Positions 37,518 to 46,866 of a DNA stretch of 64,000 nucleotides are shown here, one piece after another. The translations under genes and the position numbers were made by a program. Each line of letters starts with the position of its first letter. Position 1 is the first letter of the stretch. Below the pieces are notes generated by a model, which was not told the DNA's origin, did no database searches, and saw only the letters and a list, made by a program, of their open reading frames with translations. Source of the DNA: Pseudomonadota bacterium (GTDB lineage Bacteria > Pseudomonadota > Alphaproteobacteria > Reyranellales > Reyranellaceae); contig JAFEFG010000001.1 of the NCBI GenBank assembly GCA_018240685.1, positions 23,640 through 87,639 on the forward strand, in the 5' to 3' direction.

Positions 37518-38454
37518 CCCTTCTCCGCAGCAAACCGGTCAGGTGGCGGCCGGCGCTCCACAGCCCGCCGGGCAGGAACAGCACCAGTGCGATCAGAACC
37601 AGCGCGATCAGCGCCATCCAGCGCGCCCACAGTTCCGACAGCGCCTCCGACACGAGGGTGTAGAAGGCCGAGCCGACCAGCGCGCCGCCGGGCGAGCCGA
37701 CGCCGCCGATGATCGACATCACCAGCATGCGCTGGCCCACTTCCAGGTCGACGTCGGTGGGCGGCACGAAGCCGAGGAACACGGCATGCAGGCTGCCGGC
37801 CAGCCCGGCGATGCCGCCCGCGACCGCGATCACGGCGATCTTGTAGAGCCTTACGTTGTAGCCCATCGCCTCAGAGCGTCCCTCGTTCTCGCGGATGGCG
37901 GTGAGGACGCTGCCGAACGGGGAGGCGAGGAGGCGCTGCACGGCCAGGAAGGCGAGACCGAAGACACCGGCCGAGAGCACATAGAAGGACAGGGGCGAGG
38001 CGATGGTCGCGCCGAACAGATCGAAGCGGCGCGGCAGGCCACTCAGCCCGTTCTCGCCGCCGGTGACGTCCTTGGCCGCGAGCATGGCGAAATAGCCCAT
38101 CTGCGCGAAGGCGAGGGTGAGCATCACGAAATAGATGCCCTGTCGGCGCACCATTACCGCTCCCAGCACGGCCGCAACCGCTGCCGTGCCCGCCGTGGCG
38201 ACCAGCAGGGTCGGCAGCAGTGCGAAGCCGGCGTCGCGCAACAGCAGGCCCGAGGCATAGGCGCCGATGCCGAGATAGAGGCCCTGACCGAAGGAGAGCA
38301 GGCCGGCGCCGCCCAGCAGCAGCGTCACCGACAGCGCCGCCGTGGCGAAGATCGCGATCTGGCTGGCAAGCGTTGCCGGCACGACGAACGGCAGGACGAT
38401 CATCGCGGCGGCGACGATCAGCGTCGTCACGTTCGGGAAGCGGGGCGTGTCCAT
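37504..38454 (-). CDS. livM: Branched-chain-type ABC permease LivM
   Basis: A 316-residue permease. Blocks include LLGGAGLLSFGQGLYLGIGA, FVMLTLAFAQMGYFAML and the EAA-like RENEGRSEAMGYNVRLYKIA. I place the start at the ATG at 38454 (MDTPRFPNVTTL), since the frame further upstream lies inside livH. It forms the membrane channel with LivH. Confidence 0.9.
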   Translation of the reverse strand: MDTPRFPNVTTLIVAAAMIVLPFVVPATLASQIAIFATAALSVTLLLGGAGLLSFGQGLYLGIGAYASGLLLRDAGFALLPTLLVATAGTAAVAAVLGAVMVRRQGIYFVMLTLAFAQMGYFAMLAAKDVTGGENGLSGLPRRFDLFGATIASPLSFYVLSAGVFGLAFLAVQRLLASPFGSVLTAIRENEGRSEAMGYNVRLYKIAVIAVAGGIAGLAGSLHAVFLGFVPPTDVDLEVGQRMLVMSIIGGVGSPGGALVGSAFYTLVSEALSELWARWMALIALVLIALVLFLPGGLWSAGRHLTGLLRRRDADG

Positions 38455-38456
38455 GA

Positions 38457-39314
38457 TCAGGTTCGCCCGAGCAGGCCGGTCGGCCGCGCCAGGATCACCA
38501 GTGCCATGGCCGCGTAGATCATCAGATGCGCGCCCTGCGGCCACAGCGTGCTCATGATCGACTGCACCAGTCCGATCAGGAGGCCGCCGACCAGCGCGCC
38601 GGACAGCGTGCCGAGGCCGCCCACGACCACCACGACGAAGGCGATGCCGAGCGCCTCCGCGCTCATGAACGGCTCGACGCCGCGCAGCGGCGCGGCCAGC
38701 ACGCCGGCCAGGCCCGCCAGCGCGCCGCCGAGCGCGAAAGTCGCCATGAAGACGCGATCGACGTTGATGCCGAGCAGCGCCACCATCTCGGCGCTCTCCG
38801 AGCCCGCGCGCAGCACCGCGCCGAGCTTCGTCTTCTCGACGACGATCCAGAGCACGACGGCGACGACGGCAGCCACCGCGACGACAGCGAGCCGGTAGGC
38901 CGGATAGACGAACGGCCCCAGGAACACGACGCCGGACAGCGCCTGCGGGACCGGCACGTTCTGGCCCAGCGGGCCGAACTGCATGATCACCACCTCCTGG
39001 ATGAGGAGGGCGATCGCGAAAGTGATGAGGATCTGCGCCTCGTGCGGCATGCGGTAGGTGTGGCGCAGCAGCAGCCGTTCGGTGGCGACTGCCAGAATCG
39101 CCACCGCCAGCGGTGCGATCACCAGCGCCAGCACCATGCTGCCGGTCAGTCCGACGATGGCGAAGGCGAGATAGGCGGCGACGAGATAGAAGGCCCCATG
39201 CGCGAAATTGACGAAGCGCATGAGGCCGAAGATCAGCGTCAGCCCGACGGACAGCAGGAAATAGATCATCCCGATGCCGAGACCGTTCAGCACCTGGAAG
39301 AGGAAGAGCTGCAT
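38457..39314 (-). CDS. livH: Branched-chain-type ABC permease LivH
   Basis: A 285-residue permease with about eight helices, opening QVLNGLGIGMIYFLLSVGLT with LIFGLMRFVNFAHGAFYLV and ending near VGGLGTLSGALVGGLLIGLV. All are LivH hallmarks. It lies 25 bases after livK and just before livM. Confidence 0.92.
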   Translation of the reverse strand: MQLFLFQVLNGLGIGMIYFLLSVGLTLIFGLMRFVNFAHGAFYLVAAYLAFAIVGLTGSMVLALVIAPLAVAILAVATERLLLRHTYRMPHEAQILITFAIALLIQEVVIMQFGPLGQNVPVPQALSGVVFLGPFVYPAYRLAVVAVAAVVAVVLWIVVEKTKLGAVLRAGSESAEMVALLGINVDRVFMATFALGGALAGLAGVLAAPLRGVEPFMSAEALGIAFVVVVVGGLGTLSGALVGGLLIGLVQSIMSTLWPQGAHLMIYAAMALVILARPTGLLGRT

Positions 39315-39339
39315 CGTACCGGTTGGGCTGGAAGTTGCG

Positions 39340-40551
39340 TCAGGCCATCTTGCAGCCGGTCTTGTCCGGCGGCAGGAATGCCTTGGTGGCGGCGATGACT
39401 TCGGCGAAGTCGTTCTTGTCCTTCATCGCGCTCTTGGCCTTGCCGAGCATCAGGTAGTAGTCCTTGATGACCTGATGATCCTCCGGCCGTATCTTCTCGA
39501 GGCCGGTCGGTCCCTCGTAGGTCATGCCTTCCATCGCCTTGATGAGCGGGGCGATTTCGGTCGTTCCGGCCTTCTTGATGCCCTCGACCAGCACCTGCGC
39601 CACGGCATAGCCGCAGGCCTGCAGGTAGTTCGGCACATCGCCGGTCTTGGCCTTCACCACCGCCGCCACCTCGCGGCCGCCGGGCGTATCGACCCCGTGC
39701 CAGAAGTTGCAGCCGAAATAGACGCCCTCGCAGTTCTCGGGGCCGAGCGCCTGGAACTGGTCGAGGCCGGTCGACCAGATCGCGAGGATCTTGGTGTTGC
39801 GCTTCATGCCGTAGCTGATCGCCTGGCGGATGACATCGAGCGTCTGGTTGCCGAAGTTGCAGATCGCCAGCACGTCCGGGCTGCTCGCCAGCGCCGTGGC
39901 GATGTAGCCCGAATACTCGCGGTCGGACAGCGAATGGTAGCTGTTGCCGACATGCTGCAGACCCTTCTCCTTCAGCACGTCCTTGACGTTGGTGAGCAGG
40001 CTGTCGCCGAACACGTACTGGCCGGTGATCGTGTACCACTTCTTGGCGTTGGGGAACTTCTCGATCAGCGGCCGCATGGTGGCGTTGACGGCGCTGTAGC
40101 TGGCGACGGGCCAGCGGAAGTTGGCCTTGTTGCAGTCCTTGCCGGTCGATTCGTCGGCGCCCGCCATCTGCACGTAGATGCCGCCGCGCGCATTCACTTC
40201 CTTCTGGACGGCCAGGGCGATGGCGGAGTTGGTACAGCCGATGATGTGCTTGATGCCGCGCTGGCTCATCGCCTCCTGCACCTTGCGCACCGCCTCGCCG
40301 GCATCGCCGCGGTCGTCGAGCAGGATGTAGTTGATCTTGCGCCCGAGCACGGAGCCATAATGCTCCATCGCCCACTGGCTGCCGTTGTTGAGGAGCGTGC
40401 CGACGTTGGCGAAAGTGCCGGACAGCGAATAGACCGCTGCAACGTCGAGCGTCTCGCTCTGCGCCATGGCGTGACGAAGCAGGGGCGGCGCAGCAAGCGC
40501 GGCGGGCGCTGCGGCGAGACCCTTGAGAAGCGTTCTGCGTTCGATCGGCAT
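39340..40551 (-). CDS. Branched-chain-type ABC substrate-binding protein (LivK-like)
   Basis: A 403-residue periplasmic binding protein of the peripla-BP family. It has a twin-arginine-type signal (MPIERRTLLKGLAAAPAALA). The mature portion begins ETLDVAAVYSLSGTFANVGT. These proteins bind amino acids or, as often seen beside catabolic genes, amides and aromatic compounds. It sits 27 bases after the flavin oxidoreductase gene and 25 before livH. The ligand is likely the cyclic amide or imide opened by HyuAB. Confidence 0.88.
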   Translation of the reverse strand: MPIERRTLLKGLAAAPAALAAPPLLRHAMAQSETLDVAAVYSLSGTFANVGTLLNNGSQWAMEHYGSVLGRKINYILLDDRGDAGEAVRKVQEAMSQRGIKHIIGCTNSAIALAVQKEVNARGGIYVQMAGADESTGKDCNKANFRWPVASYSAVNATMRPLIEKFPNAKKWYTITGQYVFGDSLLTNVKDVLKEKGLQHVGNSYHSLSDREYSGYIATALASSPDVLAICNFGNQTLDVIRQAISYGMKRNTKILAIWSTGLDQFQALGPENCEGVYFGCNFWHGVDTPGGREVAAVVKAKTGDVPNYLQACGYAVAQVLVEGIKKAGTTEIAPLIKAMEGMTYEGPTGLEKIRPEDHQVIKDYYLMLGKAKSAMKDKNDFAEVIAATKAFLPPDKTGCKMA

Positions 40552-40578
40552 GGTCTTTCCCTCTCTGTTTGGTTCACG

Positions 40579-41727
40579 CTAACGGGACGCTCGTCCGGCT
40601 GAAGCGGAGCGGGCGCGCTTTTCGAGCCACCAGCCCCAGGAAGGCGGCCAGGCCGAGAAGTTCGGATCGTGGTTGAGCGCGCGTGCGGCCTGCAGCGGCC
40701 AATGCGGATTGAGCAGGGCTTCGCGTCCGATGGCGACGATATCGGCACGGCCCTCGCGGATGACGGAATCGGCGAAGGCCGGGGTGGTGATCAGTCCGAC
40801 GGCCTGGGTCGGGACGCCGGCCTCGGCGCGGATGCGCTCGGCGTAGGGTACCTGGTAGCCTTCGGGCCGAGCGATGAGCCGGGTGGTGGTGCGTTCACCC
40901 AGTCCGCCTGACGAGCAGTCGATCACGTCGACGCCGAGATCCTTCAGGAGTCGTGCAAGAGCTACCGATTCGTCGAGCGTCCAGCCACCTTCCTGGTCGT
41001 CAACGCATGACAACCGGACGAACAGGGGCAGGCCAGCAGGCCACGCCGCCCGCACCGCGTCGGTCACCTCGAGGAGAAACCGCGTCCGACGGGCGAAGTC
41101 GCCGCCATAGTCGTCATCCCGCCGGTTGGAGAGCGGGGAGAGGAAGCTATGGATGAGATAGCCATGGGCAGCATGGATGTTGAGCGCCCGAAATCCCGCT
41201 CGCGCCGCCCGTCGGGCTGCTGCTGCGTAGGCATCGACCAGCCGGGCGATGCCGTTCTTGTTGAGGGCGGCCGGAACGTGCCAGCCGGGATTGGCGGGCA
41301 CGGCGCTGGCGGCGAAGGTCTGCCACGGCTCTTCGCCCCGCGCGGCAGTGGTCTCATCGAGGGGATTGTATCCTTCCCACGGACGGCCGACGCTGCCCTT
41401 GCGTCCTGCATGAATCAACTGGGTCGCCGGCACGCCGCCGCGGGCGGCGATGGCCTCGACAATCGGAACAAGCGGTTCGACCTGCGCGTCCGACCACAGG
41501 CCGAGATCGTGGTGTGTGACCCTTCCCTCGGGCGTGACGGCCAGTGCTTCCGTGAAAATCAGCCCGGCCCCGCCGATGCCGAGCCTGCCGTAGTGCTGCA
41601 GATGAAAGGCAGTAGGCAGACCATCCTTTCCGGCCACGTACTGCTGCATCGGCGAGATCGCGATCCGGTTCGGGATGGTGACATCTCGAAGCGAAAGAGA
41701 GCTGAAAAGATGCGGTTCTGTCGTCAT
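40579..41727 (-). CDS. NADH:flavin oxidoreductase / Old Yellow Enzyme family
   Basis: A 382-residue FMN-dependent TIM-barrel oxidoreductase of the OYE family (YqjM-like). Evidence is FSSLSLRDVTIPNRIAISPM at the start, QLIHAGRKGSVG, HAAHGYLIHSFLSPLSNRRD and a C-terminal GREALLNPHWPLQAARAL. It reduces or demethylates a pathway intermediate. I take the ATG at 41727, which overlaps the upstream FAD-oxidoreductase stop (ATGA). Confidence 0.9.
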   Translation of the reverse strand: MTTEPHLFSSLSLRDVTIPNRIAISPMQQYVAGKDGLPTAFHLQHYGRLGIGGAGLIFTEALAVTPEGRVTHHDLGLWSDAQVEPLVPIVEAIAARGGVPATQLIHAGRKGSVGRPWEGYNPLDETTAARGEEPWQTFAASAVPANPGWHVPAALNKNGIARLVDAYAAAARRAARAGFRALNIHAAHGYLIHSFLSPLSNRRDDDYGGDFARRTRFLLEVTDAVRAAWPAGLPLFVRLSCVDDQEGGWTLDESVALARLLKDLGVDVIDCSSGGLGERTTTRLIARPEGYQVPYAERIRAEAGVPTQAVGLITTPAFADSVIREGRADIVAIGREALLNPHWPLQAARALNHDPNFSAWPPSWGWWLEKRARSASAGRASR

Positions 41728-43016
41728 CCGGCAAATCCCATGCGGTCTCGGATCCACGCCCAGGTGATCCCAAGATGGACAGCGGGCGTGCGAAGCTTGT
41801 GCCAAACGATCGGTTTGAGCGTTGTGATTGGTAGAGGCAGCGTTGCGTCGTCGAACGCCTTGCCCACGAGCCAGCGGCCCATCAGCGTGCCCATGGCGAT
41901 ACCGCGGCCGTTGTAGCCGATGCCGACCAGGAGCCCCGGCCCCAGCTCATGGATATGAGGCAGGCCATCGAGCGTCATGGCGACTTGTCCCGACCAGCGG
42001 TGGGTGACGGCGAGAGAGCGTGCATCAGGAAACGTCCGGTGCATGGCGTTGACCAGGGCACCAAAGAAGGCCGGATTTTCGGCATCGCCGACCGCGCCTC
42101 GCCCACCGAAGAGCAGACGGCCGTCGGCCGTTTGCCGGAAATAGAAGGCGAGCCTCCGGGTCTCGGAGGTGCAAACCCCGGACGGTACCAGCCGCTCGCG
42201 CAAGGCCTTGGGCATCGGCTCCGTCGCCACCTGCGCGCTTTGCACACAGATGAGGCTGCGCGCCAGGCCCGGAATGAGTCCGTCGGCATAGCCGTCCTGT
42301 CCGATGATCACGGCCTTCGCGGTCAGCGTTCCGTTCGTGGTGTCGACGCGCCATGCGTCGCCATCCCGGACGATGCGGGTCGCGCGCGTTTGCTCATGGA
42401 TGGCCGCGCCGGCGGCCTTGGCCGCCCGGGCGAGTCCCCGTGCATAGTCCAGAGGCTGGAGGGTACCCGCGCGCCGATCGATCCAGCCGCCAAGATAGGC
42501 ATCGGTTCCGGTGAGGCGACGTACGCCATCCCGATCCAGCATTTCGACGGGAGCGCCAAGCGCCTGCCATTCCCGACCGCGGCGCTGCACGCGGTGCAGG
42601 GCAGTCGTCGCGTGGGCCGCCTGAATCCACCCTGCCCGCCGCGGCGAGCAGTCGATACCGTGAGTGGCAATGAGATCGAAGACGAGGTCGGCGGCGCTGC
42701 CCACGGCTTCGGCGAGGCGGCTGCCCGCTTCTTCGCCATACGTGGCGCGCATCTCGGACGGGTCGAGCTTCAGCCCCGGGATCACCTGCCCGCCATTCCG
42801 TCCCGACGCGCCCCAGCCGATGGTTCTCGTTTCGACCAACGCGACGCTGGCGCCGCGCTCCGCAGCGGCGAGCGCTGCACTAAGGCCCGTGAAACCGCCG
42901 CCCACGACAGCAAGATCGACGCTCCGGCTCGATGTGAAAGCGTCCGGCGCGATGCCGGGCTCGCGTGCGGAGGCGGACCAGAGCGAGGTTCTGTAACTCT
43001 CGGCGGACGACGTCAT
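41724..43016 (-). CDS. FAD-dependent oxidoreductase (DAO family, PuuB-like)
   Basis: A 430-residue DAO-superfamily flavoprotein. The N-terminal FAD fingerprint is VDLAVVGGGFTGLSAALAAA. It continues with IGWGASGRNGGQVIPGLKLD, the ARNGGxxxPG-like signature of gamma-glutamylputrescine oxidase and sarcosine-oxidase-like enzymes, and ends GYNGRGIAMGTLMGRWLVG. It probably oxidises an amine or N-methyl group. It is 3 bases downstream of hyuB. Confidence 0.88.
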   Translation of the reverse strand: MTSSAESYRTSLWSASAREPGIAPDAFTSSRSVDLAVVGGGFTGLSAALAAAERGASVALVETRTIGWGASGRNGGQVIPGLKLDPSEMRATYGEEAGSRLAEAVGSAADLVFDLIATHGIDCSPRRAGWIQAAHATTALHRVQRRGREWQALGAPVEMLDRDGVRRLTGTDAYLGGWIDRRAGTLQPLDYARGLARAAKAAGAAIHEQTRATRIVRDGDAWRVDTTNGTLTAKAVIIGQDGYADGLIPGLARSLICVQSAQVATEPMPKALRERLVPSGVCTSETRRLAFYFRQTADGRLLFGGRGAVGDAENPAFFGALVNAMHRTFPDARSLAVTHRWSGQVAMTLDGLPHIHELGPGLLVGIGYNGRGIAMGTLMGRWLVGKAFDDATLPLPITTLKPIVWHKLRTPAVHLGITWAWIRDRMGFAG

Positions 43017-43019
43017 GGT

Positions 43020-44702
43020 TCAGGCGTCTATCAGGGCGGCAGGCGCGCGATGCGGGGCGTGATCGCGTGTGATAACGCCATCGGCAATGTCGTCGGCAAT
43101 CTCGTCCGGGGAGCGCTCGCTGGCCGGGCCGAAGCCGCCGCCGCCGCCAAGGGCCAGGGTTACGATGTCGCCCTTCCGGAGCTGCATCGCATCCTTCGAC
43201 TTGAGCGGAATGACTTTGCCGTCGCGCAGCACTTCGCAGAAGCCGACCGCGCCGGCCTCGCCGCCGAAGAGGCCTTCCGCCGGACGGCGGAAGCGGTCGC
43301 TGTAGAGAGCAATGCGGACATTGTCGGTCAGCGTCTCGAAGCGCCGGACAAATCCAAGCCCGCCGCGGTGGCGCCCGGCGCCGCAGCTGTCCGGCCTGAG
43401 CGCATATTCGATCACGCGGAAGAAGGGGAAATCCTGGTCGAGCGACTCGATCGGCGTGTTGGAACAGTTGGAGAGCGGCCCGTCGACGGCATCGCAGCCG
43501 TCATTGTCGTGACCTGCGCCGAAGCCACCGCCGAAGATCTCGAGATAGACCGACCAACCCGAGGGGCCGAGATGCGACAGGACGAACGAGGTGGTGGTGT
43601 CGAAGCCGCAAGCGATGACCTTGTCCGGCACCGCCTGCGCGAGCGCCTTCATGATGGCATTCCAGGCCCGGAAGCAGACTTCCATGCGCGCGCGGACCGG
43701 CGCGGGATGGATGGGGTTCAGCATGCTCCCCTTGGGCGCCGTAACCGTGATCGGCCGAAAGGCGCCGGCATTGAAGGGGATGTCCGGGCTCGTGAGGGCG
43801 GCCTTGAGGCAGGACAAGGCCGATGAAATCGTCGCCGCGAAGGGGGCATTCAGATTGCGCGTCACCTGAGGGGCGGTGCCGGTGAAGTCGACGATCGCCG
43901 AATCGCCCTTGATCGTGACGCTGGCGCAAACCGGCAGCGGTGCGTCCGAGAGGCCGTCGTCATCGACAGCGTCCTCGCCGACGTAGACGCCGTCCGGGAT
44001 GGCGCGGAGGGCCGCTCTCATGCGGACTTCGGAGTAGTCCATCAGTGCCGCCATGACGGCGACGAGCTTCTCGACGCCGTAACGTTCGCACAGCTCGATC
44101 ACGCGCGTGCGGCCAATTGCGTTGGCGGCGATCTGAGCGTCGAAGTCGCCCATCGTCTGGTGAGGCACTCGAACGTTGGCCCGCATCAGCCTTTGGAAGG
44201 CGCCGCCGTTCCAGTCGCGCTCCATGTTGAGCTTGAGAGGCGGGATGACAATGCCTTCGGCATAGACGTCGGAGGCGGCGATATTGAGACCGGGATCGCC
44301 ACCTGACAGGTCGAGATGGTGGGCGACCGAGGCGGAGAAGCCGATGACCCTGCCTTCGAAGAAGATGGGGTGAAAGAAGAAGACGTCCTGCAGGTGCTGG
44401 CCCCCGGAATAGGGGTCGTTGATCACGAAGAAATCGCCTTCCACCAGCGTTTCCTTCGGATACAGCTCTATGCAGGACCGGAAGACGTGGCCGATCGTTC
44501 CGAGCTGCATGGGGATCAGCTCGGCCTGGGCGATCGTGTTGCCGTCGGCGTCCAGCAGGGCAGCGGAGCCGTCACGGGCCTCGCGCAGCACTGTCGAATA
44601 CGCGGACCGGATGAGCTTCGCGCCCATCTCGCGTGCGGCTGCGATCAGGGACTGACTGATGATTGCGTAGTCGACCGGGTCGAGCGCCTTGCTGTCACCC
44701 AT
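43020..44702 (-). CDS. Hydantoinase B/oxoprolinase family subunit (HyuB-like)
   Basis: A 560-residue HyuB/oxoprolinase-B protein, the partner of HyuA in ATP-dependent opening of hydantoins, oxoproline or related cyclic amides. Evidence is YAIISQSLIAAAREMGAKLI near the start, FFVINDPYSGGQHLQDVFFF, VAHHLDLSGGDPGLNIAASD and GAGRHRGGLGFVRRFETLTD. I start at the ATG at 44702 (MGDSKALDPVDY). It is 5 bases after the hyuA stop. The true substrate is unproven. Confidence 0.9.
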   Translation of the reverse strand: MGDSKALDPVDYAIISQSLIAAAREMGAKLIRSAYSTVLREARDGSAALLDADGNTIAQAELIPMQLGTIGHVFRSCIELYPKETLVEGDFFVINDPYSGGQHLQDVFFFHPIFFEGRVIGFSASVAHHLDLSGGDPGLNIAASDVYAEGIVIPPLKLNMERDWNGGAFQRLMRANVRVPHQTMGDFDAQIAANAIGRTRVIELCERYGVEKLVAVMAALMDYSEVRMRAALRAIPDGVYVGEDAVDDDGLSDAPLPVCASVTIKGDSAIVDFTGTAPQVTRNLNAPFAATISSALSCLKAALTSPDIPFNAGAFRPITVTAPKGSMLNPIHPAPVRARMEVCFRAWNAIMKALAQAVPDKVIACGFDTTTSFVLSHLGPSGWSVYLEIFGGGFGAGHDNDGCDAVDGPLSNCSNTPIESLDQDFPFFRVIEYALRPDSCGAGRHRGGLGFVRRFETLTDNVRIALYSDRFRRPAEGLFGGEAGAVGFCEVLRDGKVIPLKSKDAMQLRKGDIVTLALGGGGGFGPASERSPDEIADDIADGVITRDHAPHRAPAALIDA

Positions 44703-44707
44703 GGTGC

Positions 44708-46720
44708 CTATACCTTCCGCATGATCAGATTGCCGGGGTTGTCGCGCTCGACCTGCCAGCCAGGCGGAACCCAGAGAGTGGAGCTGTAGCCTTCGACCAT
44801 GGCCGGCCCGCAGGTCGCCTTGCCAGGCACGAGCGTCGCAGCATCGACGAGGCGGGCGGAAAGAGCGCTGCCACCGGTCCACACGGTGGTTTCTCCCGAA
44901 TTGACGACACGGGAGGCCCGCTCGCGGAATTCGGGCAACTTGTCGAGGGGACGCCGGACGCCGAAACGCAAGCCGACGATCTCGACTTTCCTGCCCGGTT
45001 CGCCGCCATGGAAATAGATGCGGCGATGGGCAGCGCTGAATTCCTCCGCAAGGTCGGCGGCGCTCAGCGTCGGCAGCCGGCCAGGATCGATATCGACAGG
45101 TATTTCGAAGGCCTGGCCGATGAAGCGCATTTCCGCCGTCAGCTCGAAGATGAGTGCACCGTCCAATCCGAGCCCCCGGAACTCGCGTTCGGCGGCTTCA
45201 CGGAAACGGGCAAACTCCTCGCGCAGCACAGGCGGTGCATCGTCGGACAGCACGACGCGTCGTGTCACACCGGCCACCCGGACAAAGTCGGCGGCCAGCA
45301 GGCCGAAGGCGGAGATCACGCCCGGGTTGGGCGGCACGATGATCTCGCGTACGCCGAGTTCGTCGGCGATCTCGGCCGCCAGCAGCGGGCCTGCGCCGCC
45401 AAAGGGAAGCAAAGCGTAGTCGCGCGGGTTGCGTCCACGCTCGGTGGAGACGAGCTGAACGGCGCGCACGATGTTGGCGACGGCAAGACGGATCGCTGCA
45501 GCCGCGGCCTCCCGGACCGAGAGACCAAGCTTGGTCGCGACTTCCTCGAAAGCCCTGTGCGCCTTGTCGACGTCGAGCCGCATGGTGCCGCCAAGGAAGG
45601 CGTCGGCACGAATGGTGCCGCGCACGACATGCGCGTCAGTGACCGTAGGCACGGTTCCGCCGCGGTCGTAGCATGCAGGACCGGGCGTCGCGCCTGTGCT
45701 GCGCGGGCCCACGCGCAGCATGCCGCCATCGTCGATCCAGACGATCGAGCCGCCGCCGGCCCCCACCGTGACGATATCGAGGACGGGCGTACGAATGGGC
45801 AGGCCATCGACTTCGGTCTCGGGGGAAACCGACGGCGTTCCGTCGACGACCAGGCAGACATCCGTCGATGTCCCGCCCATGTCAAAGGTGATCAGATCCT
45901 TCCGCCCGGAACGTTCAGCCTGACGAACGGCGCCGACCACTCCTGCCGCGGGACCGCTGAACAAGGCCGTGATCGAGTTCTTGCGCATGGCCACCGCCGG
46001 CAAGCGGCCGCCATTGGACTGCATGACACTGAAACTGCCCGTGAAACGAGCTGCGGCGAGCGTCGTCTCGAAGCGGGAGAGGTAGCCATCGATGACCGGC
46101 TGGACATAGGCGGAAAGAACCGTCGTCGTCGCCCGCTCAAATTCACGAAACTCGCGTGCCACTTCGTGCGAGCAGGTCACGCGTATCTTGGGCAGCGCCG
46201 CGCCGATCAGGGCTTTGACCTGCGCCTCGTGAGCCGGCGTCGCATAGGCGGAGAGGAGGCAGACCGCGACCGCGCCATAGCCGCCCTCGGCGAGAAGAGG
46301 AATGAGGTCCCGTTCGATCTCAGCCGTATCGAGGGGGAGTACGACATCGCCATTCGAGGACACGCGCTCGGCGACCTCGAAGCAGTCCCGCCGGCGCAGG
46401 GGGGGCATCGGCTTCTTGTAGTGAAGGTCGTAGATGTTGCGGCGATCGTGCCGCTGAAAGAACAGGATGTCCCGGAAGCCTCGGGTGGTGACGAAGGCCA
46501 CCCGGGCGCCTTTCCGTTCAAGGATGGCGTTGGTGGCGACAGTCGATCCGTGGACGAGGTCGGTGACCAGGGCTGGCTCGATGCCAGCCGCCGTGAGCGA
46601 ATTGAACGCTCCGACATCCGGGCTGGCGGGAGTGCTTGGAACCTTGACGACTTCGACCCGGCTGCCGTCGACAGCAACCAGATCCGTGAAGGTCCCCCCA
46701 ACCTCGATCCCCACGCGCAT
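44708..46720 (-). CDS. Hydantoinase A/oxoprolinase family subunit (HyuA-like)
   Basis: A 670-residue HyuA-type ATPase subunit with an actin-like fold. Evidence is MRVGIEVGGTFTDLVAVDGS at the start, LVHGSTVATNAILERKGARV, TFDMGGTSTDVCLVVDGTPS and VTDAHVVRGTIRADAFLGG. It opens the nine-gene operon. I choose the ATG at 46720, preceded by GGGGAG at ideal spacing, rather than the longer frame to 46753. It diverges from the XRE-cupin regulator. Confidence 0.92.
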   Translation of the reverse strand: MRVGIEVGGTFTDLVAVDGSRVEVVKVPSTPASPDVGAFNSLTAAGIEPALVTDLVHGSTVATNAILERKGARVAFVTTRGFRDILFFQRHDRRNIYDLHYKKPMPPLRRRDCFEVAERVSSNGDVVLPLDTAEIERDLIPLLAEGGYGAVAVCLLSAYATPAHEAQVKALIGAALPKIRVTCSHEVAREFREFERATTTVLSAYVQPVIDGYLSRFETTLAAARFTGSFSVMQSNGGRLPAVAMRKNSITALFSGPAAGVVGAVRQAERSGRKDLITFDMGGTSTDVCLVVDGTPSVSPETEVDGLPIRTPVLDIVTVGAGGGSIVWIDDGGMLRVGPRSTGATPGPACYDRGGTVPTVTDAHVVRGTIRADAFLGGTMRLDVDKAHRAFEEVATKLGLSVREAAAAAIRLAVANIVRAVQLVSTERGRNPRDYALLPFGGAGPLLAAEIADELGVREIIVPPNPGVISAFGLLAADFVRVAGVTRRVVLSDDAPPVLREEFARFREAAEREFRGLGLDGALIFELTAEMRFIGQAFEIPVDIDPGRLPTLSAADLAEEFSAAHRRIYFHGGEPGRKVEIVGLRFGVRRPLDKLPEFRERASRVVNSGETTVWTGGSALSARLVDAATLVPGKATCGPAMVEGYSSTLWVPPGWQVERDNPGNLIMRKV

Positions 46721-46786
46721 CCCGCGCTCCCCTGTAGACATCATCCGGGGCATAAGAGCAGGAACAAACCAAAATTACAATACGGC

Positions 46787-46808
46787 TAAAAATTAGTAGA
46801 AATTTTTA
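46787..46808. promoter_or_regulatory. Perfect AT-rich inverted repeat in the hyuA/XRE-cupin divergent region
   Basis: TAAAAATT (46787-46794) and AATTTTTA (46801-46808) are exact inverted repeats around a 6-base spacer. They sit midway between the divergent starts at 46720 and 46867. Position and symmetry suit an operator for the adjacent HTH regulator. Confidence 0.6.
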
Positions 46809-46866
46809 TGTCCGATATGCAAAACGGCGGCCTTGGTGACAAGAGTGCGTTAGCGTAGGGAGGGAT

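Noticed and set aside
41949..43826. A 625-codon plus-strand frame opposite the FAD oxidoreductase and hyuB
   Set aside because: Shadow of two recognised genes; no motif.
44663..46789. A 708-codon plus-strand frame opposite hyuA
   Set aside because: HyuA on the minus strand has strong motifs; the opposite frame is a compositional shadow.
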